In this document: positions 29,499-40,000 of the stretch, piece after piece
How positions within the stretch are numbered: position 1 is the first letter of the stretch
How the letters are laid out: every line of letters begins with the position of its first letter
Source of the DNA: Niastella yeongjuensis
GTDB lineage: Bacteria > Bacteroidota > Bacteroidia > Chitinophagales > Chitinophagaceae
Assembly (NCBI RefSeq): GCF_900110245.1
Contig: NZ_FOCZ01000003.1
Coordinates: 620,001-684,000 of the forward strand
Length of the DNA stretch: 64,000 nt
Direction of reading: 5' to 3'
Notes under the pieces: model-generated
Told to the model about the DNA's origin: nothing
Seen by the model: the letters and a program-made list of their open reading frames with translations, nothing else
Databases searched by the model: none
Translations under genes and position numbers: made by a program

Positions 29499-30485
29499 TT
29501 AAAACGCATTCGTATATGCTGCTTTGTTGAACTTATTGCGGTAATCGCCGGGCGTCATCCCGGCTATTTTTTTAAATAGTTGGCGAAAGGCTTTTACGTC
29601 TACATATCCCACCTCATACATCACTTCGTTGATTTGTTTACCGGTGGATTCAAAAAGACGTTTGGCGCCTTCTACTTTAATTCGTTGAACATAGTCGGCA
29701 GGGGAGAGTTGCGTAGCTTTTTTAAACCGCCTGGTAAAGTTTATGCGGTCCATACTACAATGTATGGCAAGTTGGTCTACTGTCAGCCGGTCACCCATAT
29801 GTTGTTCAATAAAATGTTGAATATCGCGTATCACTTCATCTTTATGATCTTTTAAGCCTTCGAACATAATGAAAGACGATTGTGAATCCCGGTCAATGTC
29901 GATCTGCAAAACCCGGGCAACATATAACGCCGTTTCACGACCACTGTATTTTTCTACGATATACAACGCCAGGTTAAGACTTGAGATGGCGCCTCCTGCA
30001 GTATAAACACCATCCTGGTCGGTCACAATTTTGTTGGTATGCAGGTCCAGTTCGGGGAACAACCGACGAAAGTAGGCTTCCGCTTTCCAATGGGTGGCGC
30101 AAGGTTTACCATTCAACAGTCCGGTAGCTGCCAGCAGAAACGTACCAGTACACAAACTGGCAACTTCTGAGCCTGCGTGGTATTGACTGATAATCCAATC
30201 CAATACGGCACGGTTTTTACGGATCGCATAATCTTCCTGCTCTGCAAAGCTTGGCAGGATAATTATTCCGGCTTTATCGATGTCCTGAAGCGGCGCTACC
30301 TGCAGGCTGAATAAGCCATTCACCAACCGTTGTTGCAAATTGGTTCCTGTAAGCCGGATATCGAAGTAAGGTTCACCAGTAATTTGTTCCAAAAACTCGT
30401 TGGCTTTTTCGAACACCTCGATCGCATTGAAAAGGCTACTTGGTTTCAATATCCCGTCAGCAATCAAAAAGGTCACTTGTTTCAT
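29499..30485 (-). CDS. DJ-1/PfpI-AraC fusion transcriptional regulator (GlxA/FtrA type)
   Basis: 328 residues. The N-terminal DJ-1/PfpI (class I glutamine amidotransferase-like) domain spans about 1-190 with the nucleophile-elbow segment VASLCTGTFLLAATGLLNG and THWKAEAYFRRLFP. The C-terminal AraC domain spans about 220-320, with MDRINFTRRFKKATQLSPADYVQRIKVEGA split across its first HTH and IAGMTPGDYRNKF at the end. Such fusions usually sense small metabolites. It is divergent from the NmrA-like gene (96 bp shared upstream region), which is therefore the likely target. Confidence 0.92.
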   Translation of the reverse strand: MKQVTFLIADGILKPSSLFNAIEVFEKANEFLEQITGEPYFDIRLTGTNLQQRLVNGLFSLQVAPLQDIDKAGIIILPSFAEQEDYAIRKNRAVLDWIISQYHAGSEVASLCTGTFLLAATGLLNGKPCATHWKAEAYFRRLFPELDLHTNKIVTDQDGVYTAGGAISSLNLALYIVEKYSGRETALYVARVLQIDIDRDSQSSFIMFEGLKDHKDEVIRDIQHFIEQHMGDRLTVDQLAIHCSMDRINFTRRFKKATQLSPADYVQRIKVEGAKRLFESTGKQINEVMYEVGYVDVKAFRQLFKKIAGMTPGDYRNKFNKAAYTNAF

Positions 30486-30568
30486 TAAGCTAAGGTATCA
30501 TGGGATAATTGAACAAACAACCCCTCAAATTGCTAAATGTACACCCCCTCAGCAATTAAGCTGCTTTA

Positions 30569-30576
30569 TAGTTTTG
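30569..30576 (+). promoter_or_regulatory. Candidate -7 box of the NmrA-like gene
   Basis: TAGTTTTG fits TAnnTTTG, only 5 bp before the chosen ATG, which would give a nearly leaderless message. The -33 partner is not evident. Confidence 0.3.
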
Positions 30577-30581
30577 TCTCT

Positions 30582-31460
30582 ATGAAAAATAACAATATTC
30601 TCGTCAGCGGTGCCGCTGGTAATAGTGGCACTTTGATCGTGCAGGCACTGGCTGCCCAACAAATACCCGTTCGTGCCCTGGTGCGCGATACAGCTAAAGC
30701 CCAACAGGTGGCTAATTTGCCTGGAGTAGATTTATATACAGGCGACATGGCGGTCAGGGAAACACTGAAAGCGGTATTGGAAGGAGTGGAGCGGGTTCTG
30801 TTGATCTCAGGAGCAAATGACCGGATGGTTGAAACGCAATGCACTTTTATCGATGCCTGTAAACAGGCAGGTGTACATCATGTAATTAAATTCTCCGGTG
30901 AGGAATCACAGCAAGGCTACGACCCACAACGATTCCGGTATACCCGCGAACATGAACAGATCGAAGATTACCTGGAACGGTCCGGTCTTCAGTGGACGCA
31001 CCTGCGTCCCAGCCAGTTTATGCAGGTGTACCTGCGTGAAGCAGCAGCCATGCGTGAGAGTGGTGAACTACGTTTACCATTGGAAAAAATAAGTATGTCC
31101 CCGGTTGATCTCCGCGACGTAGCAAAGATAGCTGCGGCATTATTGATAGAAGGCGGGCACTATGGCGAATCACTGCGTGTAACCGGTCCGGCAGCATTGT
31201 CTATGGCAGACATTGCTGGTATCGTAAGTAGCGTTACTGATAAACCGATCAGGTATGTGCCTGTAAGTTGGAACGAACGGAAAACAACCTTGTCATCGGC
31301 AGGTTTGCCGCCCTATTTTATCGATGCACTAGCAGAGCAGGCTGCAGAAAGAATAAGGAATCCCAAGGCGTTTGTAGATAATCACACACATCAACTTTTC
31401 GGGATAACACCCACCTCCTTTGAACAATTTGCTGCGCAACACAACCATATTTTTAATTAA
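30582..31460 (+). CDS. NmrA-like NAD(P)-binding protein (QorB-like atypical SDR)
   Basis: About 292 residues from ATG 30582; a longer frame from 30537 adds an unlikely leader. The Rossmann start is ILVSGAAGNSGTLIVQALAA with the GxxGxxG loop, then VRALVRDTAKA and DLYTGDM. The catalytic Tyr/Lys of classical SDRs is absent, as usual in NmrA/QorB relatives, and HLRPSQFMQ and RVTGPAALSMADIA are typical. It may reduce a quinone or serve as a redox sensor. It is divergent from the PfpI-AraC regulator and 14 bp ahead of a decayed gene. Confidence 0.88.
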   Translation: MKNNNILVSGAAGNSGTLIVQALAAQQIPVRALVRDTAKAQQVANLPGVDLYTGDMAVRETLKAVLEGVERVLLISGANDRMVETQCTFIDACKQAGVHHVIKFSGEESQQGYDPQRFRYTREHEQIEDYLERSGLQWTHLRPSQFMQVYLREAAAMRESGELRLPLEKISMSPVDLRDVAKIAAALLIEGGHYGESLRVTGPAALSMADIAGIVSSVTDKPIRYVPVSWNERKTTLSSAGLPPYFIDALAEQAAERIRNPKAFVDNHTHQLFGITPTSFEQFAAQHNHIFN

Positions 31461-31474
31461 TCAGATAAACAAAC

Positions 31475-31948
31475 ATGAACAACTACGAAATATTCCTGCA
31501 GCTGCATCAGCAGCCAACACCCTTTATTATTGCCAATGCCTGGAATGTAAAAAGTGCGAGTCGTATAGAAGAAAACGGCTATAAAGCCATTGCGACATCA
31601 AGTAGCGCTATAGCCAATTCATTGGGTTATGAAGATGGTGAAAAAATACCCTTTAGTGAATTGTTGTTTGTGATCCGGCGAATAAGCGCATGCACCAGTA
31701 TTCCGCTGTCTGTTGATCTTGAAAGGGGGTATACAAATGACCTGGCTGAATTAAACGACAATATCCGGCAATTGATTGAGGCGGGTGTTGTTGGGATCAA
31801 TTTGGAAGATGCGGCTGTTAAAACCCTGGCAGAATGCGGCGTAAAACGGATCAGTATGGCTGTTTTCTTATACAACGCAACGTATAAACATTTGGATACC
31901 CTTGTTAAAAAAGTTAATGCAGAACAGTCGTTTACCTCTTTGTTTTAA
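31475..31948 (+). pseudogene. Isocitrate lyase/PEP mutase-family gene with an internal in-frame deletion
   Basis: 157 residues against about 250 for the family. Residues 1-112 match the N-terminal half of the TIM barrel: FIIANAWNVKSASRIEE, AIATSSSAIANSLGYEDGE, SVDLERGY, and AGVVGINLED. The sequence then jumps to AVKTLAECGVKRISMAVFLYNATYKHL, part quoted, and the usual C-terminal SFTSLF, which belong to the last barrel strand and end of the family. About 90 residues (strands 5-7 and several active-site loops) are missing without a frameshift. The product can hardly be active. It lies 14 bp after the NmrA gene, so the operon once held both. Confidence 0.8.
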
Positions 31949-31985
31949 AGTGTAATTATTCAAACGCTGCAATTGTCATTTTTAA

Positions 31986-32231
31986 GGCCATATCTGTTTA
32001 TTATATGGCCCCCGGCTTGAAAAGTATTTTAGAATAATACTTCAGAATTATGCAACGGCATTACTGATGCGTATTTATTTTAGAAACGCACAGGATGCAA
32101 AAAGCCGGTATAAAGCATTTTTGATAAAATATCCATTATTGAATGCACAAATTCCCCAATATTTGATTGCTTCCTATCTCGGCATTTCTCCTGAAATGCT
32201 GAGTAAGATCCGGGCACAAAAGGACTTGTAG
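31986..32231 (+). pseudogene. C-terminal remnant of a Crp/Fnr-family regulator
   Basis: An open stretch of 81 codons beginning after an in-frame TAA (31983-31985), with the only internal ATG at 32067 (54 residues). It reads ...LEKYFRIILQNYATALLMRI, then SRYKAFLIKYPLL and QIPQYLIASYLGISPEMLSK to a TAG stop. That matches the long dimerisation helix and the winged helix of Bacteroidota cyclic-nucleotide-binding regulators, including the IASYLGISPE recognition helix. The cyclic nucleotide-binding domain (about 110 residues) is missing. Beside the internally deleted mutase gene, this marks a decaying segment. Confidence 0.75.
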
Positions 32232-32296
32232 TTATTTCTTGAACCAGTTTAATTTATTTTTTTACAAATAGGAAGAATTTTACAGGCTAATAAAAA

Positions 32297-32971
32297 ATGC
32301 CAGTAATGAAGATATTAAGCGTACAATCGAGTGCCGGAATGGAAAGGTCCCTCACCCGGAAATTGTCGGCCGATTTTCTGGATCTTCTTAAATTGGGCCT
32401 CCAGCAGGTTGAAATAGAAGAACTGGATTTGGTAAAATGTCCGCCTCCCTTTGTAACATCTGAATGGATTGCAGGCGCCTTTTCCAAAAAAGAATTGACC
32501 GAACTACAACGAAAAGCGTTGGCCAGATCAGACGAGTTCATCGGCCAGATTGAAGCGGCCGATCTTATTATAATTGGTACTCCCATGTATAATTATGGAA
32601 TGCCTGCCGTGTTGAAAGCGTGGTTCGATCAGATTGCCCGGATCAGTAAAACTTTTTCATTTGACCTTTCCCGTGGCGATTTTCCCATCGAGCCTGTTTT
32701 ATCAGGAAAAAAACTGCTGGTTTTCACTGCTTCGGGTGAATTTGAATTCCAAAAAGGCGGGATCAGGGAGAGTATCAATCACCTGGTGCCTCATATTAAA
32801 AGCTTAACACATTTTCTAGGTGTTACCGATGAAAAAGATTTTTATCATGTGGGGATCGAATACCAGGAGTTTAAGGATGAAAGATACGAACGGTCAAAAA
32901 ACGAAGCTTTCGCTAACCTGGCCAAATTAGTGGATGAAATCCTGATTGATTTCTTAATTAGGAAGTATTGA
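32297..32971 (+). CDS. azoR: FMN-dependent NADH-azoreductase family protein
   Basis: 224 residues (ATG 32297; an ATG three codons later at 32306 is equally good). Flavodoxin-like fold: KILSVQSSAGMERSLTRKL for the phosphate-binding start, IEAADLIIIGTPMYNYGMPAVLKAWFDQIAR, quoted in parts, for the FMN isoalloxazine site, and a late VFTASGEF. It matches AzoR/NQO-type quinone reductases using NADH and FMN. Length fits the family (~200) with an extended C-terminus. It stands alone between the pseudogenes and the ABC exporter genes. Confidence 0.88.
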   Translation: MPVMKILSVQSSAGMERSLTRKLSADFLDLLKLGLQQVEIEELDLVKCPPPFVTSEWIAGAFSKKELTELQRKALARSDEFIGQIEAADLIIIGTPMYNYGMPAVLKAWFDQIARISKTFSFDLSRGDFPIEPVLSGKKLLVFTASGEFEFQKGGIRESINHLVPHIKSLTHFLGVTDEKDFYHVGIEYQEFKDERYERSKNEAFANLAKLVDEILIDFLIRKY

Positions 32972-33066
32972 AAATATGTTTAATTTACCCTGTCAGGAGC
33001 AAAAAAATCTGTTTTTATAGCAATTCTTTAGTCCTTTGCTCGTCATACTATATAGAATAATTCATC

Positions 33067-34809
33067 ATGAAAACAAAAGGTGGTGCACCCCCCGCAAAGC
33101 CAAAGATCAATGCATTGGTGCTCGGGTATAAAAAGCTGATTGCGTTGTTAAGTTTTTTTACCGTCAGCGCCAGCCTGTTGGGGTTACTGATCCCAAAGAT
33201 CATTGCAAAGGCGATAGATTCCTATGCGCAGGCGCATACGATCAAAGAACAACTGCTGTGGCAATTTGCTATCGTAACTTTTCTGGTGTTTATTTTCACC
33301 TACCTGCAGTCGGTGGTACAGTCATATGCTTCTGAAGTGGTGGCCAGGGACCTGCGGCAGAAACTGGCAGAAAAGATTGCATTGCAAAATTATTCCTATG
33401 TAATGGAAGTATCGCCGGCTCGTTTGCTTACCAATCTTACTTCTGACGTAGATGCGGTAAAATTATTTGTTGGCATGGCGGTGGGCAACCTCATTTCTTC
33501 TTACTGTTTACTTTTCGGCGCCAGTATTTTACTATTGATCACCAATTGGAAGCTGGCTTTGGTCGTACTGTCACTGATCTCTGTTATTTGGGTGGCCCGT
33601 ACAATCATCATGAAAAAGATCAGGAAGTTTTTCAGGGAAGTACAGGGCGTTATAGACTGGTTGAACAAAGTGATCAATGAAAGCATCCTGGGTGCGGCGC
33701 TTATCCGGGTATTGAATACCCAGCACCAGGAAAACAATAAATTTATCGAAGCCAATACAAAGGCCCGTGATATCCGGTTATCGATAATCAGGTATTTAGC
33801 GATCCTTATTCCGGTGATTACTTTTGTGGCCAGTCTTTGTTCGATGGCGGTACTGTTGTTGGGCGGTCATTTTGTGATCACCGACAGTATGTCGCTGGGT
33901 GATTTTTCTGCGTTTTCGAGTTACATCGGCATTATGATCTTCCCGATCATCATGATCGGTTTTATGGCCAACATCATTGCCCAGTCTTCAGCCTCATATG
34001 AACGCGTTTCTGCACTCTTATCGGCAGAAGGCCCCCCAAAAACAGGTACGCAACCTGTTCAATTAACCGGGCCGGTGCAGTTGGCTGACATCACCCTCCG
34101 GTTTGGTGAAAAGAAAGTGCTGGATGAGATTTCACTCACCATACAACCTGGTACCAGAACAGCCATCATTGGCCCCACCGCAGCTGGGAAAACGCAATTG
34201 TTATATGTAATGAGCGGGCTGGTAAAGCCACAACAGGGGAAGGTGTTGTACAGTGGCGTACTACTGGAAGAGATGGATAAACAACTATTTCACCGCCAAA
34301 TGGGCTTTGTGTTCCAGGATAGTGTGGTCTTCAACATGAGCATTAAGGAGAATATCGCATTTGCGGAACAGGTTACCCTGGAAGATATGCAGAAGGCCAT
34401 TCGTGCAGCAGAGTTGTCAGATTTTATTGAATCATTGCCCGATAAGCTGGAAACGGTTATCTCTGAACGCGGACTGAATTTATCGGGTGGCCAGAAACAG
34501 CGGATCATGCTGGCCCGTGCATTGGCCTTAAACCCTAAAGTGTTGTTGTTGGATGATTTCACCGCGCGGGTAGATGCACAAACCGAAAAAAGGATCCTGG
34601 AGAATGTGAGCACGCTGTACCCGGGCATTACGTTGATCTCGGTTACCCAGAAGATCTCCTCTGTTACCGATTACGATCAGTGTGTGTTGCTGATGGAAGG
34701 AGAGATCATTGCTACCGGAACACATGCGCAACTGCTTCAACACTCACCTGAATATAATCAACTGTTCGAATCACAAAAGAGTACCAGCGAGTATGAATTA
34801 TCAGCTTAA
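33067..34809 (+). CDS. ABC exporter half-transporter with degenerate catalytic site (subunit 1)
   Basis: 580 residues: a six-helix transmembrane domain (about 18-310) and an ATPase domain. Walker A is GPTAAGKT (369-376), the signature is intact (LSGGQKQR), but the catalytic Glu after Walker B is Asp (LLLDDF, Asp497) and the H-loop His is Gln (Gln528 in SVTQKIS). That combination is characteristic of the degenerate half of heterodimeric multidrug exporters of the TM287/TM288 kind. The second subunit overlaps its last 17 bp. It probably exports lipids or drugs; the substrate is unknown. Confidence 0.92.
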   Translation: MKTKGGAPPAKPKINALVLGYKKLIALLSFFTVSASLLGLLIPKIIAKAIDSYAQAHTIKEQLLWQFAIVTFLVFIFTYLQSVVQSYASEVVARDLRQKLAEKIALQNYSYVMEVSPARLLTNLTSDVDAVKLFVGMAVGNLISSYCLLFGASILLLITNWKLALVVLSLISVIWVARTIIMKKIRKFFREVQGVIDWLNKVINESILGAALIRVLNTQHQENNKFIEANTKARDIRLSIIRYLAILIPVITFVASLCSMAVLLLGGHFVITDSMSLGDFSAFSSYIGIMIFPIIMIGFMANIIAQSSASYERVSALLSAEGPPKTGTQPVQLTGPVQLADITLRFGEKKVLDEISLTIQPGTRTAIIGPTAAGKTQLLYVMSGLVKPQQGKVLYSGVLLEEMDKQLFHRQMGFVFQDSVVFNMSIKENIAFAEQVTLEDMQKAIRAAELSDFIESLPDKLETVISERGLNLSGGQKQRIMLARALALNPKVLLLDDFTARVDAQTEKRILENVSTLYPGITLISVTQKISSVTDYDQCVLLMEGEIIATGTHAQLLQHSPEYNQLFESQKSTSEYELSA

Positions 34810-36532
34810 TACAGGAACAAGCAAGCCCTTTACCGCGTTAAGAAAATTAATGCCCATTATAAAAGGTGAGCGCAGGGTCATGTCTTTGGCTTTTATGGCC
34901 CTGATCGCCAATACCCTTACTGCCCTGATAGTACCGATCATTATTGCCCATACCATCAATACCTCTATTATTACCAAAGATTTTTCGGGTGTTGTGCGTG
35001 CTTCTGCATTGGTTTTTGCATTGTACCTGGTGGGGTTTGTTGCCAGTTATTTTCAAACCCGGTGGATGGGCGCTGTAGGCCAGCATATCCTGTTTTCCCT
35101 GCGCAACCAGTTGTTCTCGAAATTACAGTCGCTACCCGTTGCCTTCTTCAGCCAGAACAAAGCCGGAGACCTGATCTCACGCATCAACAACGATACCGAT
35201 AAACTGAACCAGTTTTTTTCACAGGGCTTGCTGCAATTCGTGGGTAATTTGTTCATGATGATCGGCGCAGCTGTTTTTATTCTGGCCGTAAATATAAAAC
35301 TGGGTTTGGCTGCCCTGGCGCCTGCGATGATCGTGTTGCTTTTTACAAAATTCATGTCACCCTGGATCAAAAAACGAAATGCGGCCAGTCTGCAAACAGT
35401 AGGCAGCATGAGTGCTGAAATACAGGAAGGCCTGGATAATTTTAAAGTGGTAGTGGCTTTTAACCGGCGCGATTATTTTAGTAAACGGTTTGCAACTATC
35501 AATAATCAGAACTATCGCCGGGCAGTAGCAGCGGGTGTAGCCAATAATATTTTTATTCCGTCATATGGCCTTGCCGGTAATGTGGCACAGATCATCGTAC
35601 TGTTCTTTGGCATTTTTCTGCTGCAGCAGGGGCAGTTCACTATCGGGTTTATGATCAGTTATTTTGTTTATCTGTCCCGCTTTTATGATCCAATGCGGCA
35701 GATTGCTGGTATCTGGCCAATATTTCAGGTAGCCATGGCTGGCTGGGACCGCATTTCCGCAGTACTGGCTATGGAATCGGATATGCCGGTGATGAATGTG
35801 GAGGCCGCGAATGGAAAAGGATTGCTGGAGTTTCGGGAGGTGTCATTTAAATATGGCGAAAAGGAAGTATTGCGTCAGGTGAACTTTACCCTGGAACGTG
35901 GAAAAACGTATGCTTTTGTTGGTCCCACCGGTGGTGGTAAAACCACCACAGCTTCGTTGATAGCGCGGTTGTACGACCCTGTAAGCGGACAGGTATTACT
36001 CGATGGAAAAGATATCCGCACGTACAAAACGGAAGAAAGAACGCAGAAGATCGGTTTTATTTTGCAGGAACCATTTTTATTTACCGGTACCCTGTACGAC
36101 AATATCCTGTATGGTAACGAAAAGTACCAGCAATACAGCCGGGAGCAACTGAATGACATATTACAACAAAAAGGGCTGTTGCACATCCTGGAACGGTTCG
36201 ATAAGGGATTGCAAACACCGGTAACCAGCAAGGGTGAAAGCATGAGTCTGGGCCAGCGGCAATTGATCGCATTTGTACGGGCATTGTTGCGGGAACCGGA
36301 ATTGCTTATCCTCGACGAAGCTACCGCCAATATAGATACGGTAACCGAACAGCTGTTGGGTGAAATACTGGATAAACTGCCTGCCCAAACCACCCAGATA
36401 ATAATAGCCCACCGGTTAAACACCATTGAAAAGTCAGATGAAATATTTTTTGTAAATGCCGGACAGATCATTCAGGCCGGTTCGTTTGATCATGCCATTC
36501 GGTTGTTGATGGAAGGGAAGCGGGTTAGCTAA
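34793..36532 (+). CDS. ABC exporter half-transporter (subunit 2, canonical Walker B, altered signature)
   Basis: 579 residues from ATG 34793, which overlaps the partner gene by 17 bp; an upstream in-frame extension lies wholly in the partner's coding sequence and is rejected. A six-helix membrane domain is followed by an ATPase with Walker A GPTGGGKT (377-384), canonical Walker B with catalytic Glu509 (LILDEA) and H-loop His (IAHRLN), but signature MSLGQRQ instead of LSGGQ. It complements the partner: the degenerate site is formed by subunit 1 Walker B and this signature, the working site by the reverse pair. Confidence 0.93.
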   Translation: MNYQLNTGTSKPFTALRKLMPIIKGERRVMSLAFMALIANTLTALIVPIIIAHTINTSIITKDFSGVVRASALVFALYLVGFVASYFQTRWMGAVGQHILFSLRNQLFSKLQSLPVAFFSQNKAGDLISRINNDTDKLNQFFSQGLLQFVGNLFMMIGAAVFILAVNIKLGLAALAPAMIVLLFTKFMSPWIKKRNAASLQTVGSMSAEIQEGLDNFKVVVAFNRRDYFSKRFATINNQNYRRAVAAGVANNIFIPSYGLAGNVAQIIVLFFGIFLLQQGQFTIGFMISYFVYLSRFYDPMRQIAGIWPIFQVAMAGWDRISAVLAMESDMPVMNVEAANGKGLLEFREVSFKYGEKEVLRQVNFTLERGKTYAFVGPTGGGKTTTASLIARLYDPVSGQVLLDGKDIRTYKTEERTQKIGFILQEPFLFTGTLYDNILYGNEKYQQYSREQLNDILQQKGLLHILERFDKGLQTPVTSKGESMSLGQRQLIAFVRALLREPELLILDEATANIDTVTEQLLGEILDKLPAQTTQIIIAHRLNTIEKSDEIFFVNAGQIIQAGSFDHAIRLLMEGKRVS

Positions 36533-37042
36533 TGGGTATTATAATATTTTATCATAATAGTATTTTCCGTTATTCTTTTTACACGGCTATTCCCTGAATC
36601 AACGCGTTTATCGCTAAATATGCGCACTTATCAAAAAGGAGCACCGATATGATTGTTGAATGATCAACAATATTAAATTTGTCAGGTAAACCAATCTAAT
36701 ACATTGGGTAGAGTCACACGAGAAAATCATTGCACTTCTGACGCAAATGACCTGATTGTACTGCCATGCAATGCCATATCTTCCAATGGTGCTTCAACTG
36801 ATTAGATTACACTGTACATTTTCCTTATTACATTATTTGGTATAGATGCCCGTTCAGTGACTGAACTGACCTGATTGCGTATGGCAAAACGGGTAAGGTG
36901 GCTTTTTCATATAAAATTATTGGTATGGTCTACCGGCAACGATTGTTTGCCGGATGGGAATTTATTACTCATTGCGAAAGCAATACATATAATAATCTAT
37001 CCTGAACGAAAATATAACCATTACGAATTAAAGCCTTAGCCG
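36533..37042. other. 510-bp intergenic region before the RHS gene
   Basis: No open frame of substance. It holds a perfect 8-bp inverted repeat ATTGTTGA-ATGA-TCAACAAT (36652-36671), and an 11-bp direct repeat TGACCTGATTG at 36748-36758 and 36867-36877. No TAnnTTTG box is clear. Both could be regulatory. Confidence 0.5.
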
Positions 37043-40000
37043 ATGTTCTTCTCTAAACGTTCCGTCCGGTCCTACGCCCGCATGTTGTTTTTTTTAATCG
37101 GGTTTGTAGCCTGTTATTCCAACAACTTACAAGCACAGTGTGAACCTGAATTATATATATACAAAGTTAGTCCGGCAGGTGAAATATGTTCCCCCGGATA
37201 TGTAAAGATCCGCGCAGAATATTCGCCTGATGGGCCAATGGATGAATACTGGTATGGACAGTTGCGCTGGTATCAGACAGAAACATCTTCCAGTCCGTCC
37301 CAGATCAATTATATGGCTTATTACGGGGATACCTGGGCAGAATATACTTTCTATGCCGGTAAGAACGGAGATGGTGCGTGGTATTCATTTTATGATGGTA
37401 GAACAGGATGCACATCACCCAGGTATAAATTTACTGTTAATATAAGTACAACGCCTTCCTTATACATTGACGCCTGGTCCTGCGGCAGGTTCGATGGTCA
37501 TGTTCAGGCAGGCAGCAGTGCTTCAGGCGCTTATTATACATTGAATTATCTGGACCCAAATCTTAATGAATACCAGTTTTTGCAGGGTAATTATACGGGT
37601 AATTTTTACATTGATGGATTTCAGATTGCAGACCAGGATAACTATTATGTACAAGTTACTTCATTTTCGAGCTGTTCAGTACCCTATTACCAACAGGTGT
37701 CGTTTCAGATAATGGATCCAACGGCGCCACCGGTTACCGGTAATTTAACCTGGTGCGAGGGAACGCCACCACCTATGTTGTCGATCAATGCCAACCTGGA
37801 TACTTATCAATGGTTCGATGGTGCAAATAATTTATTACTGGAAGACCAGCAGTATACGCCGCCTCCATTACCTGCTGGTACCTATAATTACATGGCCCGT
37901 GGGTACAACAGTAGTTATGGCTGTTATACCGATCCCACTTATATTACAACGACAGTTAATCCCAAGCCGGTAGATGGTACCATTACTGCCAGCGCCACTA
38001 CCGTATATGTTTGTGAGCCGGTAACCATCAGCAGCCAGGGCGGTGTGGGTACGCCTCATTACTGGGGCAGCAGCAACGGCGGTACAAGCTGGGACCTTTT
38101 TGCCGATTCCCATGTTAACCAGCAATCATTTACCCAAACATTTACAACACCGGGTACTTACCGGTTTCATACGCGCAACAGCACGGTTTGTGGTTTTTGC
38201 TGGGATCAGCCCGGTGGTTGTAACACATTTCCGTATGTAGATGTAACAGTGGTTGATGTTACACCCGCGGTGATTGGAGCTATTACGCCTACCAGTCAAA
38301 CCATTCTTTACAATGGCACCGCAGCGGCCATTACAGTGAACGGCGTTAGCGGCGGCACCGGCTCCTATACCTATCAATGGCAAAGCAGCGGTAATAGCGC
38401 ATTTGATAATCCGGAAAATATAGCCGGTGCCAATTTTATTTCGTATACGCCCACTGATGTTACACGCTCAAAATATTACCGCCTGATGGTGAATACTGGT
38501 TGCAGCAACGGTTTCAATATAATTTCTTATAGTGCTGTGGCACATGTAATCGTATATCCAAAACTTGACCCCAATGCCATCGTGCCGGCGGAAATAGTTA
38601 TTCCTTCCGGAACAAAACCCGGTGTTATAACTGCGGGCACGGCCAGCGGCGGCGGGTGCAATGGCAATTACCAGTATCAGTGGCAGCAGTCTGCTGACGG
38701 CTCCAACTTTACAGATATTCCACAGGCTGTAGCTATAACTTACGAACCGGCAGAACAGTATGCACCGGTTTACTACCGGCGGAAAGTGACCTGTGCCAAC
38801 ACGGGAGAAGTGGCGGCTACAAATGCCTGCCACATAGGTATTGGAACAGTTACCACTACGCTGGACCTGAACTATATCCGTACAAGAACATTTGAGCGGC
38901 CGGGCATCACAGATTTATCGACCGCCAATGGTATTACGTCGCTTGCAGAGGCAAAGCAGGGGACCGTTTATTATGATGGGGTGGGCCGTAGCATGCAAAC
39001 CGTAGTAAAACAGGGAAGTTATAACGTCAATAATAATGCGTACATAGATGTGGTATCGCCGATGGTTTACGACGCGTTTGGCCGGGAAACCATTAAATGG
39101 CTGCCTTATGTATCTCCTACCGGTGATGGAAATTATAAAGCCAACCCCCTGCAGGAGGAAAAGGCATTTTATAAAGTACAGGAGCCAAACGAACATTTCT
39201 ATTACAATCAGGGAATACTGGAATCCTCACCCTTAAACCGGGTGCTAAAGGCCATGCCCCAGGGCGATAGCTGGACGGGCAGTGGCCGGGGCGTTGAAAG
39301 CAACTATTCCATCAATACAAGTATCGATGCGGTAAGGATCTGGTATGTAACAGATGTGCCGAATGGACTGGGTACTTATTACACCCCGGCAGGAGAGGCA
39401 GGAAAATATCAGCCGGGTACTTTGTACAAAAATATTACGACTGATGAAAAAGGGACGCAGGTAATTGAGTTTACAGATAAGGATGGATTGCTGATCTTAA
39501 AAAAGGTTCAGGTAAAGGCAATGCCCGATAATGGTGAAGGAAGCGGATATGCTGACTGGTTATGCACCTATTATATTTATGACGATCTCAAAAATCAGCG
39601 TTGTGTAGTACAACCGAGAGGCGTGGAATTGCTGATACAGAATAACTGGGATCTTTCCGCACTCAACGGAGATATCCTGAATGAACAATGCTTCAGGTAT
39701 GAATACGATCATCGCAAACGGACGATCATGAGAAAAGCGCCCGGTGCCGATGTGTCCTATATGGTATATGATATGCGCGACAGGGTGGTAATGGCACAGG
39801 ATGCCAACATGAGGAAGCAGGGTAAATGGATAGTGACCGGTTACGACGGCCAGAACCGGGTTGTTACAACAGGCTCATGGTCCAATAGTACGGCATTGGC
39901 CAGTCATTTGTCGGCAGCAAGTACCAGCAGCAGTTACCCAACGGCCACCATGCTGGCAACCGGTTATGAATTGTTAACGGAAACTCATTACGATGATTAT

